This document shows, piece by piece, positions 11,660-24,586 of a stretch of 49,666 nt of DNA. Both the position numbers and the translations under genes were made by a program. The stretch spans positions 18,221,859-18,271,524 of the forward strand of contig NC_087081.1 of NCBI RefSeq assembly GCF_026151205.1, in the 5' to 3' direction. The first letter of the stretch is position 1. Every line of letters begins with the position of its first letter. The notes below the pieces were generated by a model, which made no database searches, had not been told where the DNA came from, and was given only the letters and a program-made list of their open reading frames with translations. The DNA comes from Bolinopsis microptera. Lineage: Eukaryota; Ctenophora; Tentaculata; Lobata; Bolinopsidae.

Positions 11660-13112
11660 TGTCAACTCCAATAAACATTGGGGTTCTCATACTCAAATCT
11701 AAAAGCAGGTGTCTGAGTAACTCTGATGTACGGACGGGCAGGCGGTTCTACTTCCGGCTGAGGTTCAAGGGGCCTTAGAAGGGGATTAAATCCAGCAGGC
11801 GGAGTGGGAGGTGGATGAGAAATGGTCCAGCTTGATGACTGCCAGGAAGGTACAGTAGGGATCACAGACTCCAGACACTGAGCGTAGGATTCCTCCAAGT
11901 GAATGGCTACCCACATGGTCCTCAGGTTGATTCCTTCCCACATAAGGTCAGTACAAGCATTTTCTACATTCCCCGCTCTCTTCGAGAACAGTGGTAAACC
12001 TTTGCAGGTACCATTTCTGTACTGCCGGTAAATCCCTGAACCTAGAATGTCGTTAGCACAATCTTTGGGCCTTGCTGTGCTCCCAAACGCAGATATAATA
12101 ATAACCTGGCTATCAGATCTGTCCCCATAAAGTGGGTCTACAAGTGTAGAATCAGACGGCTCAAACGTCTTGTAGCTCATGGTCATCCAGCCACTCTTTT
12201 TGGTTTGAAACCGAACCCCTGAATAGGTGGCCCATCTCCAGGTTGGGTCGTCGCAAAGTTTGTAATTTATCACGAGTACATATGTCATTATCGGATCGTC
12301 AGTAAGACTACCAAACCGCCTCTCCATTGCAAGGTAGATTTCTTTCTTGTTCATAACTGTCATCACGCGAGGCCTTCGCACTGCAAGACCAAAAGAAAAA
12401 GTTTCCTTCATAAAAGATAACTCATAATTTGAAATTTCAAAATAATCTAGAATTGGTCCGTAGAGATATTTTGCCCAAAATTGAGCGATGCATCTCCACC
12501 GTTTTACTTTTATATCTTCTTTATCGTAGATCTGCATCCCTGGATCGCCCAACTGTGGACTGGATGTGTGTGTTTCGGTGTAGAGCAGGCCGCCGGCCTG
12601 ACTCCAGTCTGGATTTGCTGATGGGAGAGGTTGGTAGGTAGTGGTGAGGGGAACGGGAGTGGGTGTTGTAAACATGTCCTCCTTCCCTGACATTTCTTTT
12701 ATCATGGTCGTTAGTTTCCGAAGGTAAGATTGTTCCATCTTCTTCAGCCATGTTTCGATTTCTATGATTTTTGTAACTGCCTCCTTTGCCATAGTTTCCA
12801 GTTCATATTCTACTTCAACAGCAGCAAGTTCGTCGAGTTTTAATTTGATGTCTTCGTCCACTTTCTGTTTAATTTTCTGAGTCTCCAGGTACTCACGAAC
12901 GTCCAGTTTAGCGTCCTTGACCTGCTTTGGAAACTCTGGGTCACTCAGAAAATCACATATAACTTGCCCCCTAAACCAAGAAAGCTTGTTAATCTTGTAA
13001 AGCTCATGACCTTTATCCACACAATCGCTTGTGAGCTTCGCAAACAAGCCGTTACACCTAGCCTGGATCTCCTTGTTATGAACAGAAGGAAGAGCAAGAG
13101 GGACAGACCCCG
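11660..13112 (-). CDS. Unrecognised protein, 5' end lost in assembly gap
   Basis: The minus-strand frame is open from the edge of the N gap at 13112 to the TGA at 11660, about 483 residues. No ATG is needed because the frame stays open into the gap. I do not recognise it. Visible parts in order: a short N-terminal cysteine-containing segment (around CNGLFAKLTSDCVDKG), a charged helical stretch of about 70 residues that could form a coiled coil (LETQKIKQKVDEDIKLKLDE onward), a Thr/Pro-rich linker, a globular middle rich in Trp and Tyr with a possible N-glycosylation site (NGTC), and a proline-rich tail (SHPPPTPPAG). Long uninterrupted coding suggests either a last exon or a retroelement-derived ORF. 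The residues just before the gap (VPLALPSV) could be part of a signal peptide, but this cannot be checked. Confidence 0.6.
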
Positions 13113-13212
13113 NNNNNNNNNNNNNNNNNNNNNNNNNNNNNNNNNNNNNNNNNNNNNNNNNNNNNNNNNNNNNNNNNNNNNNNNNNNNNNNNNNNNNNNN
13201 NNNNNNNNNNNN
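13113..13212. other. Assembly gap, 100 N
   Basis: Exactly 100 N bases, the usual placeholder for a gap of unknown size. It interrupts the minus-strand ORF. Confidence 0.99.
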
Positions 13213-15065
13213 ATGGGATTAATACAGCAATCCTAACAACTCTGATTACTCTGAGATGCTGATTTTAGTAAGGGTAACCTTCATCTTTACTAAAAATCTA
13301 GTTCAATACCCAAGGTTAGGCTTGGTAACTAAATTAATTTGCTGATCTAGAAGCTTCATTCAACTATCACCCAGAAATACAAATCAACAATGAAACGATC
13401 TGAACCTGTGAAAAGAAATTATATTAAAATAGTCTAACCTCTTCTGTGCTAGAATCAAATATCGGTCAACTATGACAATAGTCATTTAGAATATTATAAT
13501 AAACAATAAGGCGACTTAAGATCGTGGTAAGTTTGAGTGATTTGGTGTCATTATAATATGAACATTGTGTCAACACCTATCATTAAACCAGCTGTAATAA
13601 CCCCTCCCCTCACTGATGTATTGAAATTTTGAGTAGTAATTTCTACAAATAAGACAAGTACATAGTAGAGGTAGGCGATGTAGGCGCGTTTCGTTGCCGA
13701 GATACTGGATTATGCACAGTTGGTTAAAAATAAAACAATTTGACAAACCTAAAGCCAAGAGGATGAGAGAGTTAAATAGTATGCATTTTGATTCTTTTTC
13801 TCTTCGTCACATCATGAAAAACTCCTCTTTTCTTGCTAGAGTCAAAACCACAACAACTATTGAGAACTATTTGCATAATCATATTTGATTTTGCAAGATG
13901 ATTTAGTAGGTACGATCATAACTTTTAGCTCATTAAAGAATTGCTCTTTAAAGTAGAGATGGAGCAAAATGATCAGAACTCATAGTAATGCCTTCACTGG
14001 GAACGATATCCACTTCAGGCTCAGCCACTCGTGAAAAATTAATAAACCAGTCACTTAATAACGATAAACGAATCGATAATTAACATTATGCCTAGATCCT
14101 GTTCAGCCATGCATATAAATAACAGATAGTAAGAAGTTTAAATACAGGATAAATATAAGAGTCGCCCCCATATCATGTTAGGGAAATTAGGCGGCTGCAC
14201 ACAGCTACAAGGAAAATGCGGGCGCATTTCTAGCTCTGGTCCTGGTGGAGCCACGCGTAACAGGAATATCAAATATAAAACTAATGAAATCAGTCGATAG
14301 ATCGCGATCCACCATGAGCAGAGCGATCGGCTTGTTTGATTAGCTTTATTAGTCAGCTTAACTGTGGACCTTAGTAGCTTGACTGTGCACCATTTTCAAG
14401 GGTTGAGAAAGGTAGTGCTGAAATTAAACTAAACTGAATATAAATCTAAGAGAATCTGAGAGGACACCTTAAAAAACATCAGACGATGAAATGCTCCTGG
14501 TCGTCAATGCAATTTAGATTTCAATTTAGATGGTAAGGCATTGCATTCCGCAATTTTAGGCTAACGAGTAAGATAGTAGAGAATTACACAGACTGGGCCG
14601 TGACAACACGATATTTTATAAAGCACGAACTAGTCGGTGATTGGTTAAATTTTTCCCGTGACTAAACTCCAGGCACTCTAGATCCACCTCCCTGACCGAA
14701 GTAATCCTAACAATAGAGTTATGGTATATAACTCTATTGTTTGGTTTTATATTTATAGAATTTATACTGCTCAACATCACGCTTATGGTGTTGGTAAACT
14801 CACACTTTAGATTACTAAGACATTAGCTTACTGGACGTTAGATGATTACCCTCATTCCTTAAGCTATGTCCTTAAAGTGAAGTATGTCGATCTTGGTAAC
14901 GCCTATGTGCTTGTTCAACGCATAAATATACCAACATAGACAAAGATACTTGTCTATGTTACTGAAGGAAGGTGGGACAAACTCTAAAAAGGAACTGCGA
15001 ACCCTGATGCGGGACAGGGATATATAGAGGGGTTATCTGGCGTAGATCCGACATAGGTCCGACAT
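13213..15065. other. Non-coding region with short perfect hairpins
   Basis: No gene recognised. Hairpins include AATAGAGTTAT with its complement at about 14711-14741, and ACATAGACAA with its complement at about 14933-14960, each about 12 bp of stem with a loop of about 5 bases. Confidence 0.4.
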
Positions 15066-15092
15066 AGTAGTAGTAATAGTAGTAGTAGTAGT
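15066..15092. repeat. (AGT)n trinucleotide microsatellite
   Basis: About nine AGT units with one interruption. Confidence 0.85.
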
Positions 15093-18000
15093 ATATACCA
15101 ACATACTAGTGTGGAGGTTAACTGTATTTGATTTGACACGTGACGATAAGTAACTAGATCTATAAAGCAATCAAATAACAGATCCAGATCACGAAGTTAT
15201 CAGTGATTGTCTCCCGTCAGATAATGAGGCGTATAATCATTATGATAATGATTATGTTCTGATAATTTGTGATAATAACCTTGAGTCGCCGCGTTGAATC
15301 ATGGTCAATCTGCTGTGTAATAATCGCTGTATAGTTCATCAGACCAGTCTCAGAGAGGCCGACAAAGTTAAAGCAATTTTATTTTCTTAATTTTGTCCGC
15401 TTTTAATATGATTTAGTGAATTAAGAATCGTTTGATGATGTTTCAGTTCAAATTGACCCCAAATATGACATCTGAACCAACAAACATTAAACAAACATAT
15501 GAAAAAATATATTAAAGCTAAAAGTAAATCAAAGTAATAGTTGGCACACAGTTCAACTGTAGCCAAGATAACAGTACAGTTTGGATGTGTGATATGAGTA
15601 TATGAACGTATTTCATCTTGCATTTTAACAAAGGATAAGCACCCGCCTCAAACATTAACAAAGGATAATGAACTGAGCACTGTATACTACTATTGTAATG
15701 TTAAACTATCCTGGATCTTCAATGTTCATACTTATGTAACTTCTACGCTGTATTACTTGACATTAGTACCCACATTGGTGTTGCTCATAAATATTGTTGT
15801 GTTGTTAAGTAGGGTGTCACTAGTTACCATTGTGTCACTAGTTACCATTGTGCTGTTAGACAGGGGTGCCCAGCTTGAGCAGTAAGTGGGTTGGAGCATA
15901 TGTCGCGTCGGTGGGTGGGTCTATTTTTACTTTAAAATTCAGTTAGTGTGTTGCACTTTAAAATTTTACGGGGCGACGTCGGTTACCCGTAAAATAGGGT
16001 GGGCGACAATTGATTAATAACAGGGGGGATCAATTGTCGCGGTACGGTAAAAATACTGCGAAAAAGGGTCCATTATGAAAAGAATTATAAACTTTATTCA
16101 GCACACAGTAGATCTGGATTTTAATGTAGCCGCTACGAAGGAACAAGTAAAAATGTGAGAATATGTGGTACACATAGCGACTAGACCGGTCCAAGCTAGC
16201 ACAACGTCGAACCTGGCCAATCTACCCAAAAACGCAATGAATGCTGTGGTCATTGTATGGAAATTTTTGGAAAGGTCGAGATACTCTGTCAATGGGCAGT
16301 GGCAAATAAAGGATAGTACTGGTCCAAACTGGTGGAAATGGGTATTCTCTAATATTCATGGAAAATATTTATAAAAAAGCACGGGTTCCGGTAAAAGATA
16401 AATAAAGAGGTAGAATTAGCTTCATTATACTATATATACATATATATATGATCTTTTAAATTTACGTATCTAGCGTTTAATAATAAACTAGACTAAGATT
16501 ATTTCGGGATGATTACTTCAATTTTACTAAGAGGAACAATAATATTATATATAATAATAATATTATATAAGTCAATCAGATTTTCCATTAATCGCACAGG
16601 GTCTACTTACCCTGAAATGGAACCAGGCAAAATCTTCACCTATCAATTATAATTACCCACTTCTCTACGTATTTTGTATCTTAAACTGCAACACTTTCAG
16701 ATCTGCTGAGAGGAATGCTGAAATACACCGCAGCGGACAGACTCTCTGCTTCAGACAGCTTAGAACACCGGTTCTTTGACAGACGGTTATCTCGAGACCG
16801 CTGCAGTAGGAGTTACAAGAGCAGATAACGAAAACTCTGTCTTAACTCTATCGACTATCTCTCAACAAAACTTAGTCTCAACTTTACCTGAAATGATGGT
16901 CGAGTGCGGCGGCGAGATTTTATAGCACGGTTTTTAAGATGTATAAGTGGCCAGAAGCATAACGAGTTGGCAGTTCTAGTTGGAACTGATTGCGGATTTG
17001 ATAGTGCCATGGGAAAACGGAGATGTTTGGTGATGTGTAACGGAACACTTAACGTTGTCACTTAAAGCATTTGTTTTGATATAACATATATTGAATATTG
17101 GTGGTAATATTGACCAGTTTTTATTATGTTAGAGTAATATTAAGTAGAGTGAGTCAAGTAGATGTGATCAGTTTTTATCATGTGAATACATTAAGTACGT
17201 GGGAAAATGAGGCAGTTGCTTAATCACCTTATCTTCACAAACCTTACCTTATTTTTACAAACATACCGATATTGGATTGCACCAAAAACACTATAACATA
17301 GCCGAGAACATTATATTTGTCGATTTCTGCGCACTGTTTTTTGGTATTATCAATTATACAATATCTTGTGTGTGTATTTCAAGTAGTTGATATAATAAGC
17401 GTGCAGTAATTTTGATTTTGCAAAAACAGAGATCAAAGGAGCGGATTTAATCCAAGAGTTGGACTTTTGTCTGGTTTAACGTTCTATAAATATTATTTAC
17501 ACGATTATTTTCTACCGCACCGGGTTGATAAGTGTACGGTTCAATGTACGAATATGCCGAACATTGTTCGGGCTCGGCGAACACGTATCGGTAATCGGTA
17601 TATTAGTATAACGAGTTACCAATAGGTTTGTATGTAAATAAGGTTCCTAGAAGATTTAATTAATGTCATGCTCAAATCAAGACATTAGTGAGAATAACTG
17701 TGGGTGATTTGACTAATTCTATGTATGATGAAATAATTCATTCGACATTTTGATGCAAATAATGACCCATCGGAAGAGAGATAGAGTAAGGGTACTAGCT
17801 TTTCCAACAAATATGTAAAAAGTTTTACAATGACTTTGATATAGTTCGAATTCTAATACCACCAGTAATGTCGACACTGACTCTATGTTATAGTTACATT
17901 AAATAGTAAATACTGTTTCGTTTGTGATATGATGACTTATATTTATTGTTGGTCTTTCTTATTCTTAGTTTTTAATACTAATCCGAGAGTTTTGTTTCTT

Positions 18001-18352
18001 CTCCCATTTTACGTAACAACCAAAAGTTTTGTTGCTCCAGTATGGGGTCGTTCACATATTACGTAACCATTTTTTGGAACATCCCCCCCCCCCCCCCCCC
18101 CCCCCCCCCGCTCCGTAATCAGTTTTACACATAGCTATTGTGTCAAATTACAGTTACACTAGCGTAATCATTCGGAACCCCCTACCATTCTAATCGTATA
18201 AGTATAACAATTTTAGCAGTAGGCTGACAGCTCGCTTCTCTCAATTCACGTATATATTATGTAGAACTAGAAGAAGCAAAACAAATTTGCGCCCCGTACC
18301 ACTGCCACCAGGTTAATTTAGGAGTACATTATTCGTTTCTCTTTCAAGAGTG
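15093..18352. other. Non-coding region with small inverted repeats
   Basis: A GCGACAATTGAT inverted repeat spans about 16001-16040, beside a TTTTACGG/CCGTAAAA pair at 15965-15995; together they look like a small foldback element. A near-palindrome of AATAATATTATAT lies at about 16538-16569. At 18048 the word GGGGTCGTTCACATATTACG precedes a 27-base C run (18083-18109), resembling the tip of a common invertebrate MITE type, but no partner end was located. A short plus-strand frame (16144-16374) followed by AATAAA at about 16400 has no recognisable domain. Confidence 0.4.
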
Positions 18353-18539
18353 ACTGTCACTAAGATGTAAATCAGATCGAACGCAGAAATTAGTTCGATC
18401 TAGGAATTAGATCGAACGCTGGCGCGAGATACATATACAAATACATTGAAAGCCGCGCCGCGCGTTCGATCTAATTCCTAGATCGAACCTACCTACCTAT
18501 GTGACCTATGTTGAGTTTCGTCAAGACTTGACGGGGCCA

Positions 18540-18661
18540 TCACATCTTCTGACCACCCCATAGCGAAGTACAGTCTCGCTCGTTACAGCAGAGAGTTCGT
18601 ATTTGGAGGAGTATATCCCCTGATCGGCGGCTTATCAGGGAGAGACAACATGAACTTTGTG

Positions 18662-18700
<39 letters not shown>

Positions 18701-18960
18701 CTTTTCTTTTTTTCTTAAATGAGGAACCTGCCAAACCCCAGGACACCAGGAGGATACCACCGGCAAAGCGGCTAATAGTACCCTCCGGTCTGTGTTGTAC
18801 CGAAGAAGCTGAGTTAATCGATCAAGACTCGGCTTACCAGCCAAGAGGCAAAATCTGAGCGGCACCAAGGGTTCAGAGAGTGTCATTTCAGCTTCTCCGG
18901 TGCTGGATACCCTGGGGTTTCACATGCGCCGTAGCAAAATAAATATAAAAACACACGCAC
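18540..18960 (-). mobile_element. Retroposed segment with long A tail (SINE-like or LINE 3' end)
   Basis: Read on the minus strand, about 240 bp of GC-richer sequence (18960 to 18718) ends in AAGAAAAAAAGAAAAG and a pure run of 36 A (18665-18700). The body contains CCGGAGAAGCTGAAATGACA and GTGTCCTGGGGTTTGGCAGG. It has no ORF and no convincing tRNA A or B box. It may be a SINE or the 3' UTR of the CR1-like LINE that the Tx1-like LINE interrupts. Confidence 0.45.
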
Positions 18961-18962
18961 AC

Positions 18963-21900
18963 AATTTTTTTTATTCTTTTAGATAATACGTCGAATAAAG
19001 TCAGTGGATATAGAGTAATAAAATGCACATAAGATGGAGAGAAAAAGGAGAGATACTACTGGTTTTAAATATGACTCTATATCAATACTAGTAGTGGAGA
19101 TAACTCCACTGGCTACAACTTGTGAAATAAAGGGTAAAGGTAAGGCACGGCTGTAATTTCGAGAGAATAAATAAACAAGAGTGTATAGTGGATCCAGAAC
19201 TTTGGGTATAAAATGGTCATCAAGGTATAACGTCTTTAAGGCACCGTATAATATCCGGTTTTTCACCTAATAAGAAAAGCTTAAGATGTTTAAGATATCG
19301 CTCCCAGAATAGGGGTTCCTTGTTCTGGAAACTCCTTCCAATAAACCAACAGCAAACCGAATTTATGAAGTTAACACTTTTATCTCTGTGATTTAAGCAA
19401 ATCAAATAGTGGCGATATGGGTCGTCATAATTTGCGTCAATATTCGATCTAATAAACAGATTTACTCCCTGTAGGAAAGAGCTTGTGGCTGGACAGTCAA
19501 TAAATATGTGAGAGATAGTTTCGAGGTTGTGATTACATAACGAGCAATTTGGACTATCTTTTTCAATCTTCATTTTATATCTCATGTACCGACAAGTACT
19601 AATCCGGTGAAGGAGCTTATATTGGTACTGAATAAGTTTGAAGTTATTTGAGAAAGAAGTAAAAATATCCGTAAAAATACTAATCCAATCAATGTCCGTT
19701 AAGGAGAGGTTAGCACTCCAGTTCCTCATTGGAGGAAGGGTGCTGGGATCTAAACGCTTAGACATGGTATCTCTAATGTTTCTACCTTTGATAGTGAGAG
19801 GAGTATCTCTAGAGTTGGGGGTATTCCTACCTCCCCAAAAGCGAAGTGAAAGTTGGGTATCGATAAATGTAATGTTACTTGTAAACGTATCGGTATTATT
19901 AAATCGACGTATTCCCAATTTTATACTCGCATATTCAATATTGAGTCGAAGAGATTATACTACTTGTTTGGCCCCACTTTCTCAGAAATTGCTGAAAACT
20001 TAAGAGGTTACCTTCCTCTGAAACGAAATCAGAAAGATAGATGATATTTCTATCAATAAGAATATCGTTCCAGAGCTTGGAGCCAATGTCCGTTATTACG
20101 TCGCTTCCCCACACACAGTGGTTGACTGTACTCTTACTTTACTGTGAAGAAATAGACTTCCAAAGCTTATAATGGCGAAGAAGGTTAAAGGTAAAACCAG
20201 TATTCTTTAATGTGAGACAGTTTTCTATACACACAGTTGGTATATTTGGGTGTAAAAGCTGATTGATGATAATATTTTTCCAGGCATGTTGGAAATTAGG
20301 ATCGATAACTTTTCCTATAAGTGACACTTTTAAACCTATAATAAAATCGTTAGTATAGAAGAGACCTAGACCCCCACATTCACGAGGAGAAGTAACAATA
20401 TCACGTTTCAACTTATCCCTCTTACAACCCCACAAGAAGTGAAATATCATAGTGTCTATTTTACTGATGGTGTTAGTATCAGGAGTTTCTAGTGGTATGA
20501 TAAGGTAAGTGAACTGGGAAAGAATAAGAGATTTAATAATTGTACACTTTCCTATCAGAGTTAAGTCTCTCTTACTCCAGGTGTTGATAGCGGTGCTGGC
20601 GTTACTAAGTTTACTGTGGTAGTTCATTTTGCAGAGATCAGCTCCACTAGACGTGTTGTCGAACTTGACTCCTAATGCTGTAAACTCGTTAGCTACCATG
20701 TCTTCCCCGTATGTACTGGTAAGGTAATTTCGAAGACTAGTGTTGTCTCTGGTAGCTCCTAAAGGTATGCACTTAGTTTTACTGATGTTGGGCTTACAGC
20801 CTGAGTGCTGACCGAACAGGTTGAGCTCTAGTATAACTGCATCTACGCAAGCCTGGGAGGGATCCAGGTACAGATCCGTGTCATCAGCAAACAGACTCAT
20901 GAGTATGTCGATACCATTAATGCTGAGGTCTTTAATATAAGGGTTATACTGTAGCTTATTACTAAGTACCTGGGACACTAGGAGGAAAAGAATTGGGGAA
21001 AGGGGGCTCCCCTGATGGACGCCACGAAGTATGTGAACAGGGCTGCTAAGGTGTCCGTTAACGTTAGCGTAACTCATACCAGCGTGAAATGCCACTCTCA
21101 CCAAGTTGATTAAATAATTTCCAAACCCCATACCTTCCAAGACACTGAAAAGAAACTTATGTTCGACCGAGTCGAAAGCCCGTTGGAGGTCGACCTGCAT
21201 AATCATACCAGTATCCTCTTGGTTCTCATGGTAATGTTCTAAGGTTAGATACATTAAGATCAGATTATCGCTGGTACTCTTCCCTTTTTGAAACCCGGAT
21301 TGGGCTGTACTAATAAGTGTTGGAAGTGAACTTAAGATCCTATTTTTTATAATATGAGTGAATATCTTATAGTCTACATTCAAAAGGGTGATTGGTCGCC
21401 AGTTCTTTATATAGTTTAACTCAATGGGGGTTTTAGGTTTCGGGATAAGTGTTATAATTCCTAGACGTTGTGAAGGTGACATAACCCCATTATCAACCGA
21501 CTCTAAAAAGGAGTTAAATAGGATATTCTTAATGTCCTCCCAGAATACTTTGTAGAATTCAGCAGTGAGGCCGTCCCACCCTGGAGATTTATTTTTCTTA
21601 AATTTACTGATAATACTATCCATCTCCAGGAGGGAAATTGGCCTATCTAACCTATCAGCGTTCTCCTGATCAATAGTATCTAGGTTACTGGAATTAATAT
21701 AATCGGTTATTTCATGCTCGTTTGGATTCGTAGAGCTAAAGATGTCCTGATAAAAGTTAACTACGTGCTCAGAAATATCCTGCTGTGTGCGTAGTACACT
21801 CTGATCGCTGTTAATAAGTTTGGTAATAGACTTTTTTTTAGCTCTACTTTTCTCCAGCCCGAAGAAATATTTGGTGGACCTTTCACCCTCCTCTGTCCAC

Positions 21901-23009
21901 TGAATCCTAGACCTGGTCATGGCCCCGTTAACCTCAGCTTTAATGATACCATCAAGTTGGGATTCCAAGTCATACAATTTTTTGCGCAGATCATCTTTCT
22001 GCATAAAATCAGTTATCTTTTTAACCTCTTCAATATCAGAGGATATTTTTTTCTTTTTTGCAACTTTTTCTTTCTTTTCTTTTTTTCCGAATCTGATCGC
22101 AAAATCTTTAATTTTCATTTTAATCACGTCCCAGAGTCCCGAGTACGAATCAAAATGACTGTCAGCAGTTTCATTGATAATCTCCCGTACATTACTCAAA
22201 AACGACTCATTATTTAGATGGCTATTATTAAGTTTCCAATATCCTATTCCACGTTTAATGGGGGAACCCTGTAGAGATAATGAAATGTAGCTGTGATCAG
22301 ATCGAAAACCATGACTAATATCTGCGTTACAGACCGGATAATTAACCAGACTATCATCTATAAGGAAGAAATCTAGGCGTGTTTGGGTTTTGTGCTGTTT
22401 ATTTACGTGAGTATAAACACGCTCATTACCCCTACTAAGACGGAAGATATCACTGATGCCATGATCAGCGGTCACCTGGTTCAAATATTGCTGACGCTTA
22501 GTATTACTGTGGGAACTATTACCACCATATTTATCAAGATTATTATTTAAGATAGTATTCCAGTCCCCAGCCAAGATACGATAATCATCCCTTGTACGTC
22601 CTAGAGTTTCCAGGAACAAGTTCTCTACAACATAAGTATCATTGCTATTAGGACAATAGACGTTTACCAAGCAATACTTGATGGAATCCTTCTCAATTTC
22701 TAACAGTGATACACGTCCCTGTGTGATGATCCTGTGACTGCAAATTTTAATATTAGAATTGGGTTTGACCAGGAATGTAACCCCAGTGGACTTAGAGGTA
22801 CCATGATTGAAATAAATATCTCCCCCCCAGATTGTCCTCCAGAAGTCTTCCGTTTCAACTACAGAGTGAGATTCTTGTACCATAATAATATCTTCTGGTT
22901 TAGCTAGTAGCCAACCAAGAACCGATCTACGTTTCTCGGGGTTTCCGAGGCCATTGCAATTGAAAGAACCTACCCTAAGACTGGCTCCTACACTGTCATT
23001 TTCTGACAT
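18963..23009 (-). pseudogene. Tx1/L1-like LINE: endonuclease and reverse transcriptase ORF2, frameshifted
   Basis: A nearly full-length ORF2. From the ATG at 23009 there is an apurinic-type endonuclease with its motifs present (SFNCNGLG, MVQESH, AGDWNT, TRLDFFLI, SDHS), then a lysine-rich linker, then reverse transcriptase with SGFQKGKSTSDN, DLQRAFDSVEH, GVHQGSPLSPILF and the catalytic FADDTD. The first frame stops at 20139. Homologous coding continues in another frame (WGSDVITDIG, about 20130-19960) and again in a third frame to 19220, where a CCHC knuckle appears (CSLCNHNLETISHIFIDC). At least two frameshifts therefore make it inactive as read. A short A run at about 18963-18970 may mark its 3' end. 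The L1/Tx1 assignment rests on the RPITLLNVDYKI and GWDGLTAEFY motifs and the terminal CCHC. Confidence 0.85.
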
Positions 23010-24003
23010 TGTAAATTCTGAAATTAGCCGCCGCTCTAAAGTTATTTTCACTAAGTTCGTGACGAAAGTGAGCTTATCTTTGAAGTGCTCTAGATCTTGA
23101 ATGACATTCAGATGGTAGGGGATTGCATTCCACAATTTAGGTCCCTGAACTGCAAATGAGTTGTCAAACAAGGTGAGGTTTGCTGTTGAACTGGTTCTTC
23201 GTTTTGATGGAATTACTGCAAGGTTTCCAAGCCTTGGGCGTGAAACAAATAGAACGTTCAGATCATTGCTGGTCTTTCCGTGGAGGATTTTCCACATATG
23301 GAGAATGATGAATCGCTCCCGCCTTCGTTGAAGAGAGATCAGAGATAGATAGACCAGGCGATCCCAGTAGTGGAGATCGCGCATTCCTGATATTCTGGCG
23401 GTGAATGCTTTCTGTACACTCTCCAGTTCTTGGATATCGCTGATTTTTGAGGGATGCCATAATGGACAGCAATATTCAATCAGACTTCGAACCATTGATT
23501 TGTATAGCGTCAGCATGATGGAGTGAGATCGTGTGTGAAATACACTGAGAACCCATGATGCTTTTTGGCGAGCTTTATCTGCAATGGCTCGTATGTGAGG
23601 GGACCAAGAGAGATCACTTGACACTATGACGCCTAAATCCCTGAGCTGATGTATTGGCTCAAGTATAGTGTCTTTGGAAACTGAGTATTGATAGTGTTCA
23701 ACCACAAATGGAAGTTCAGATAGTACATATTGGTGGTTGAATTTATGACACATGTACTCAAATTTGTCTTTGTGAAGGGCCATATTATTTCTTTCAGACC
23801 AGTCAATGACATTTTGCAGATCTTCTTGGAGGAGCTTGACGTCATGCTCCGATTTGATAGCAATGGATATGCGAGTGTCATCAGCAAAACATCGAATTAT
23901 AGAGTGCATGATACAATGTTCGATATCATTGATAAAAATCAAGAAAAGGATCGGCCCCAAAACAGTACCTTGTGGAACTCCGCTGATTATCAGTGCAAGG
24001 ATC
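23010..24003 (-). pseudogene. CR1/L2-like LINE, 5'-truncated reverse transcriptase
   Basis: Coding begins abruptly inside the reverse transcriptase at SGVPQGTVLGPILFLIFIND, close to the right inverted repeat, and includes the catalytic FADDTR. It continues through the thumb and C-terminal region (LGVIVSSDLSWSPHI, SLIEYCCPLWHP, GPKLWNAIPYHLN) to LERRLISEF. There the frame runs without a stop into the first ATG of the Tx1-like LINE, giving a continuous 1273-codon frame from two different LINEs. It lacks endonuclease and the first half of the reverse transcriptase, so it is a dead-on-arrival copy. Confidence 0.8.
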
Positions 24004-24042
24004 TAATTTCTGCGTTCGATCTAATTACATCTTGGTGACAGT

Positions 24043-24586
24043 TATACCCGTGAATATATTTGTGTAGTAGTATTGAGTAGGCCCGGCAACGACACGGTAG
24101 GTTATCAGTTATGAACATACAAATTCACGCGCTGAAAAAGCGGGAAGATCAAAAACGCGCAGATGAAATTATACTTAGCCGCGCTTTTATGTCAAGGTTG
24201 CTGGTCAAATTTTACTATTTGATCAGCATATTCACATCGCGCGTTACGTAAACTAACAATAACTTCAGGACGGCCGACACGGAGCGTTTATAGCGTACGG
24301 AGAATATATATATAATAGAGAAACAACTGAAGAATTCAGAGTTAAAACAACCTGACCAAAATCAATGAGGTAAAGATGATAGATCAGAGGGACGGGAAGT
24401 AAAGTTTGATGTCAAGAGACAATAAAACGATCATTCTACAATTCAATGTTGGTTCAAAGTTTTCAGACAATTAGTTTCAAATCACTTAATCAAATACGAT
24501 CAAGAATTATAATAATAACTTAGAAGAAATAGCGCAACAAGCATGAATTAATTCGTCAGACTTTAACAAAACTACCAATAACAATA
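24043..24586. other. 3' flank of the PRDM-like gene
   Basis: AT-rich, non-coding. It probably holds the 3' UTR of the minus-strand gene; a clear poly(A) signal was not identified. Confidence 0.4.

Larger units (their letters stand above)
18353..24042. mobile_element. Nested element bounded by 39-bp inverted repeats
   Basis: The left end (18353-18394) and right end (24004-24042) are inverted copies: ACTGTCACTAAGATGTAA against ACTGTCACCAAGATGTAA, both continuing into AGATCGAACGCAGAAATTAG. Just inside the left end a second inverted pair (18393-18419 with 18462-18488, GTTCGATCTAGGAATTAGAT) forms a hairpin. The interior is filled by two LINEs on the minus strand. The simplest reading is an old short MITE that received LINE insertions. 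No target duplication was found. Confidence 0.55.

Noticed and set aside
12964-13236. Plus-strand frame spanning the N gap
   Set aside because: It reads through undetermined bases and lies opposite a better minus-strand ORF.
16144-16374. Short frame ending before an AATAAA
   Set aside because: No start context, domain or splice support; kept only as a note in the regional entry.
18540-18886. Lysine-rich minus-strand ORFs
   Set aside because: Translations of the poly-A tail of a retroposed segment.
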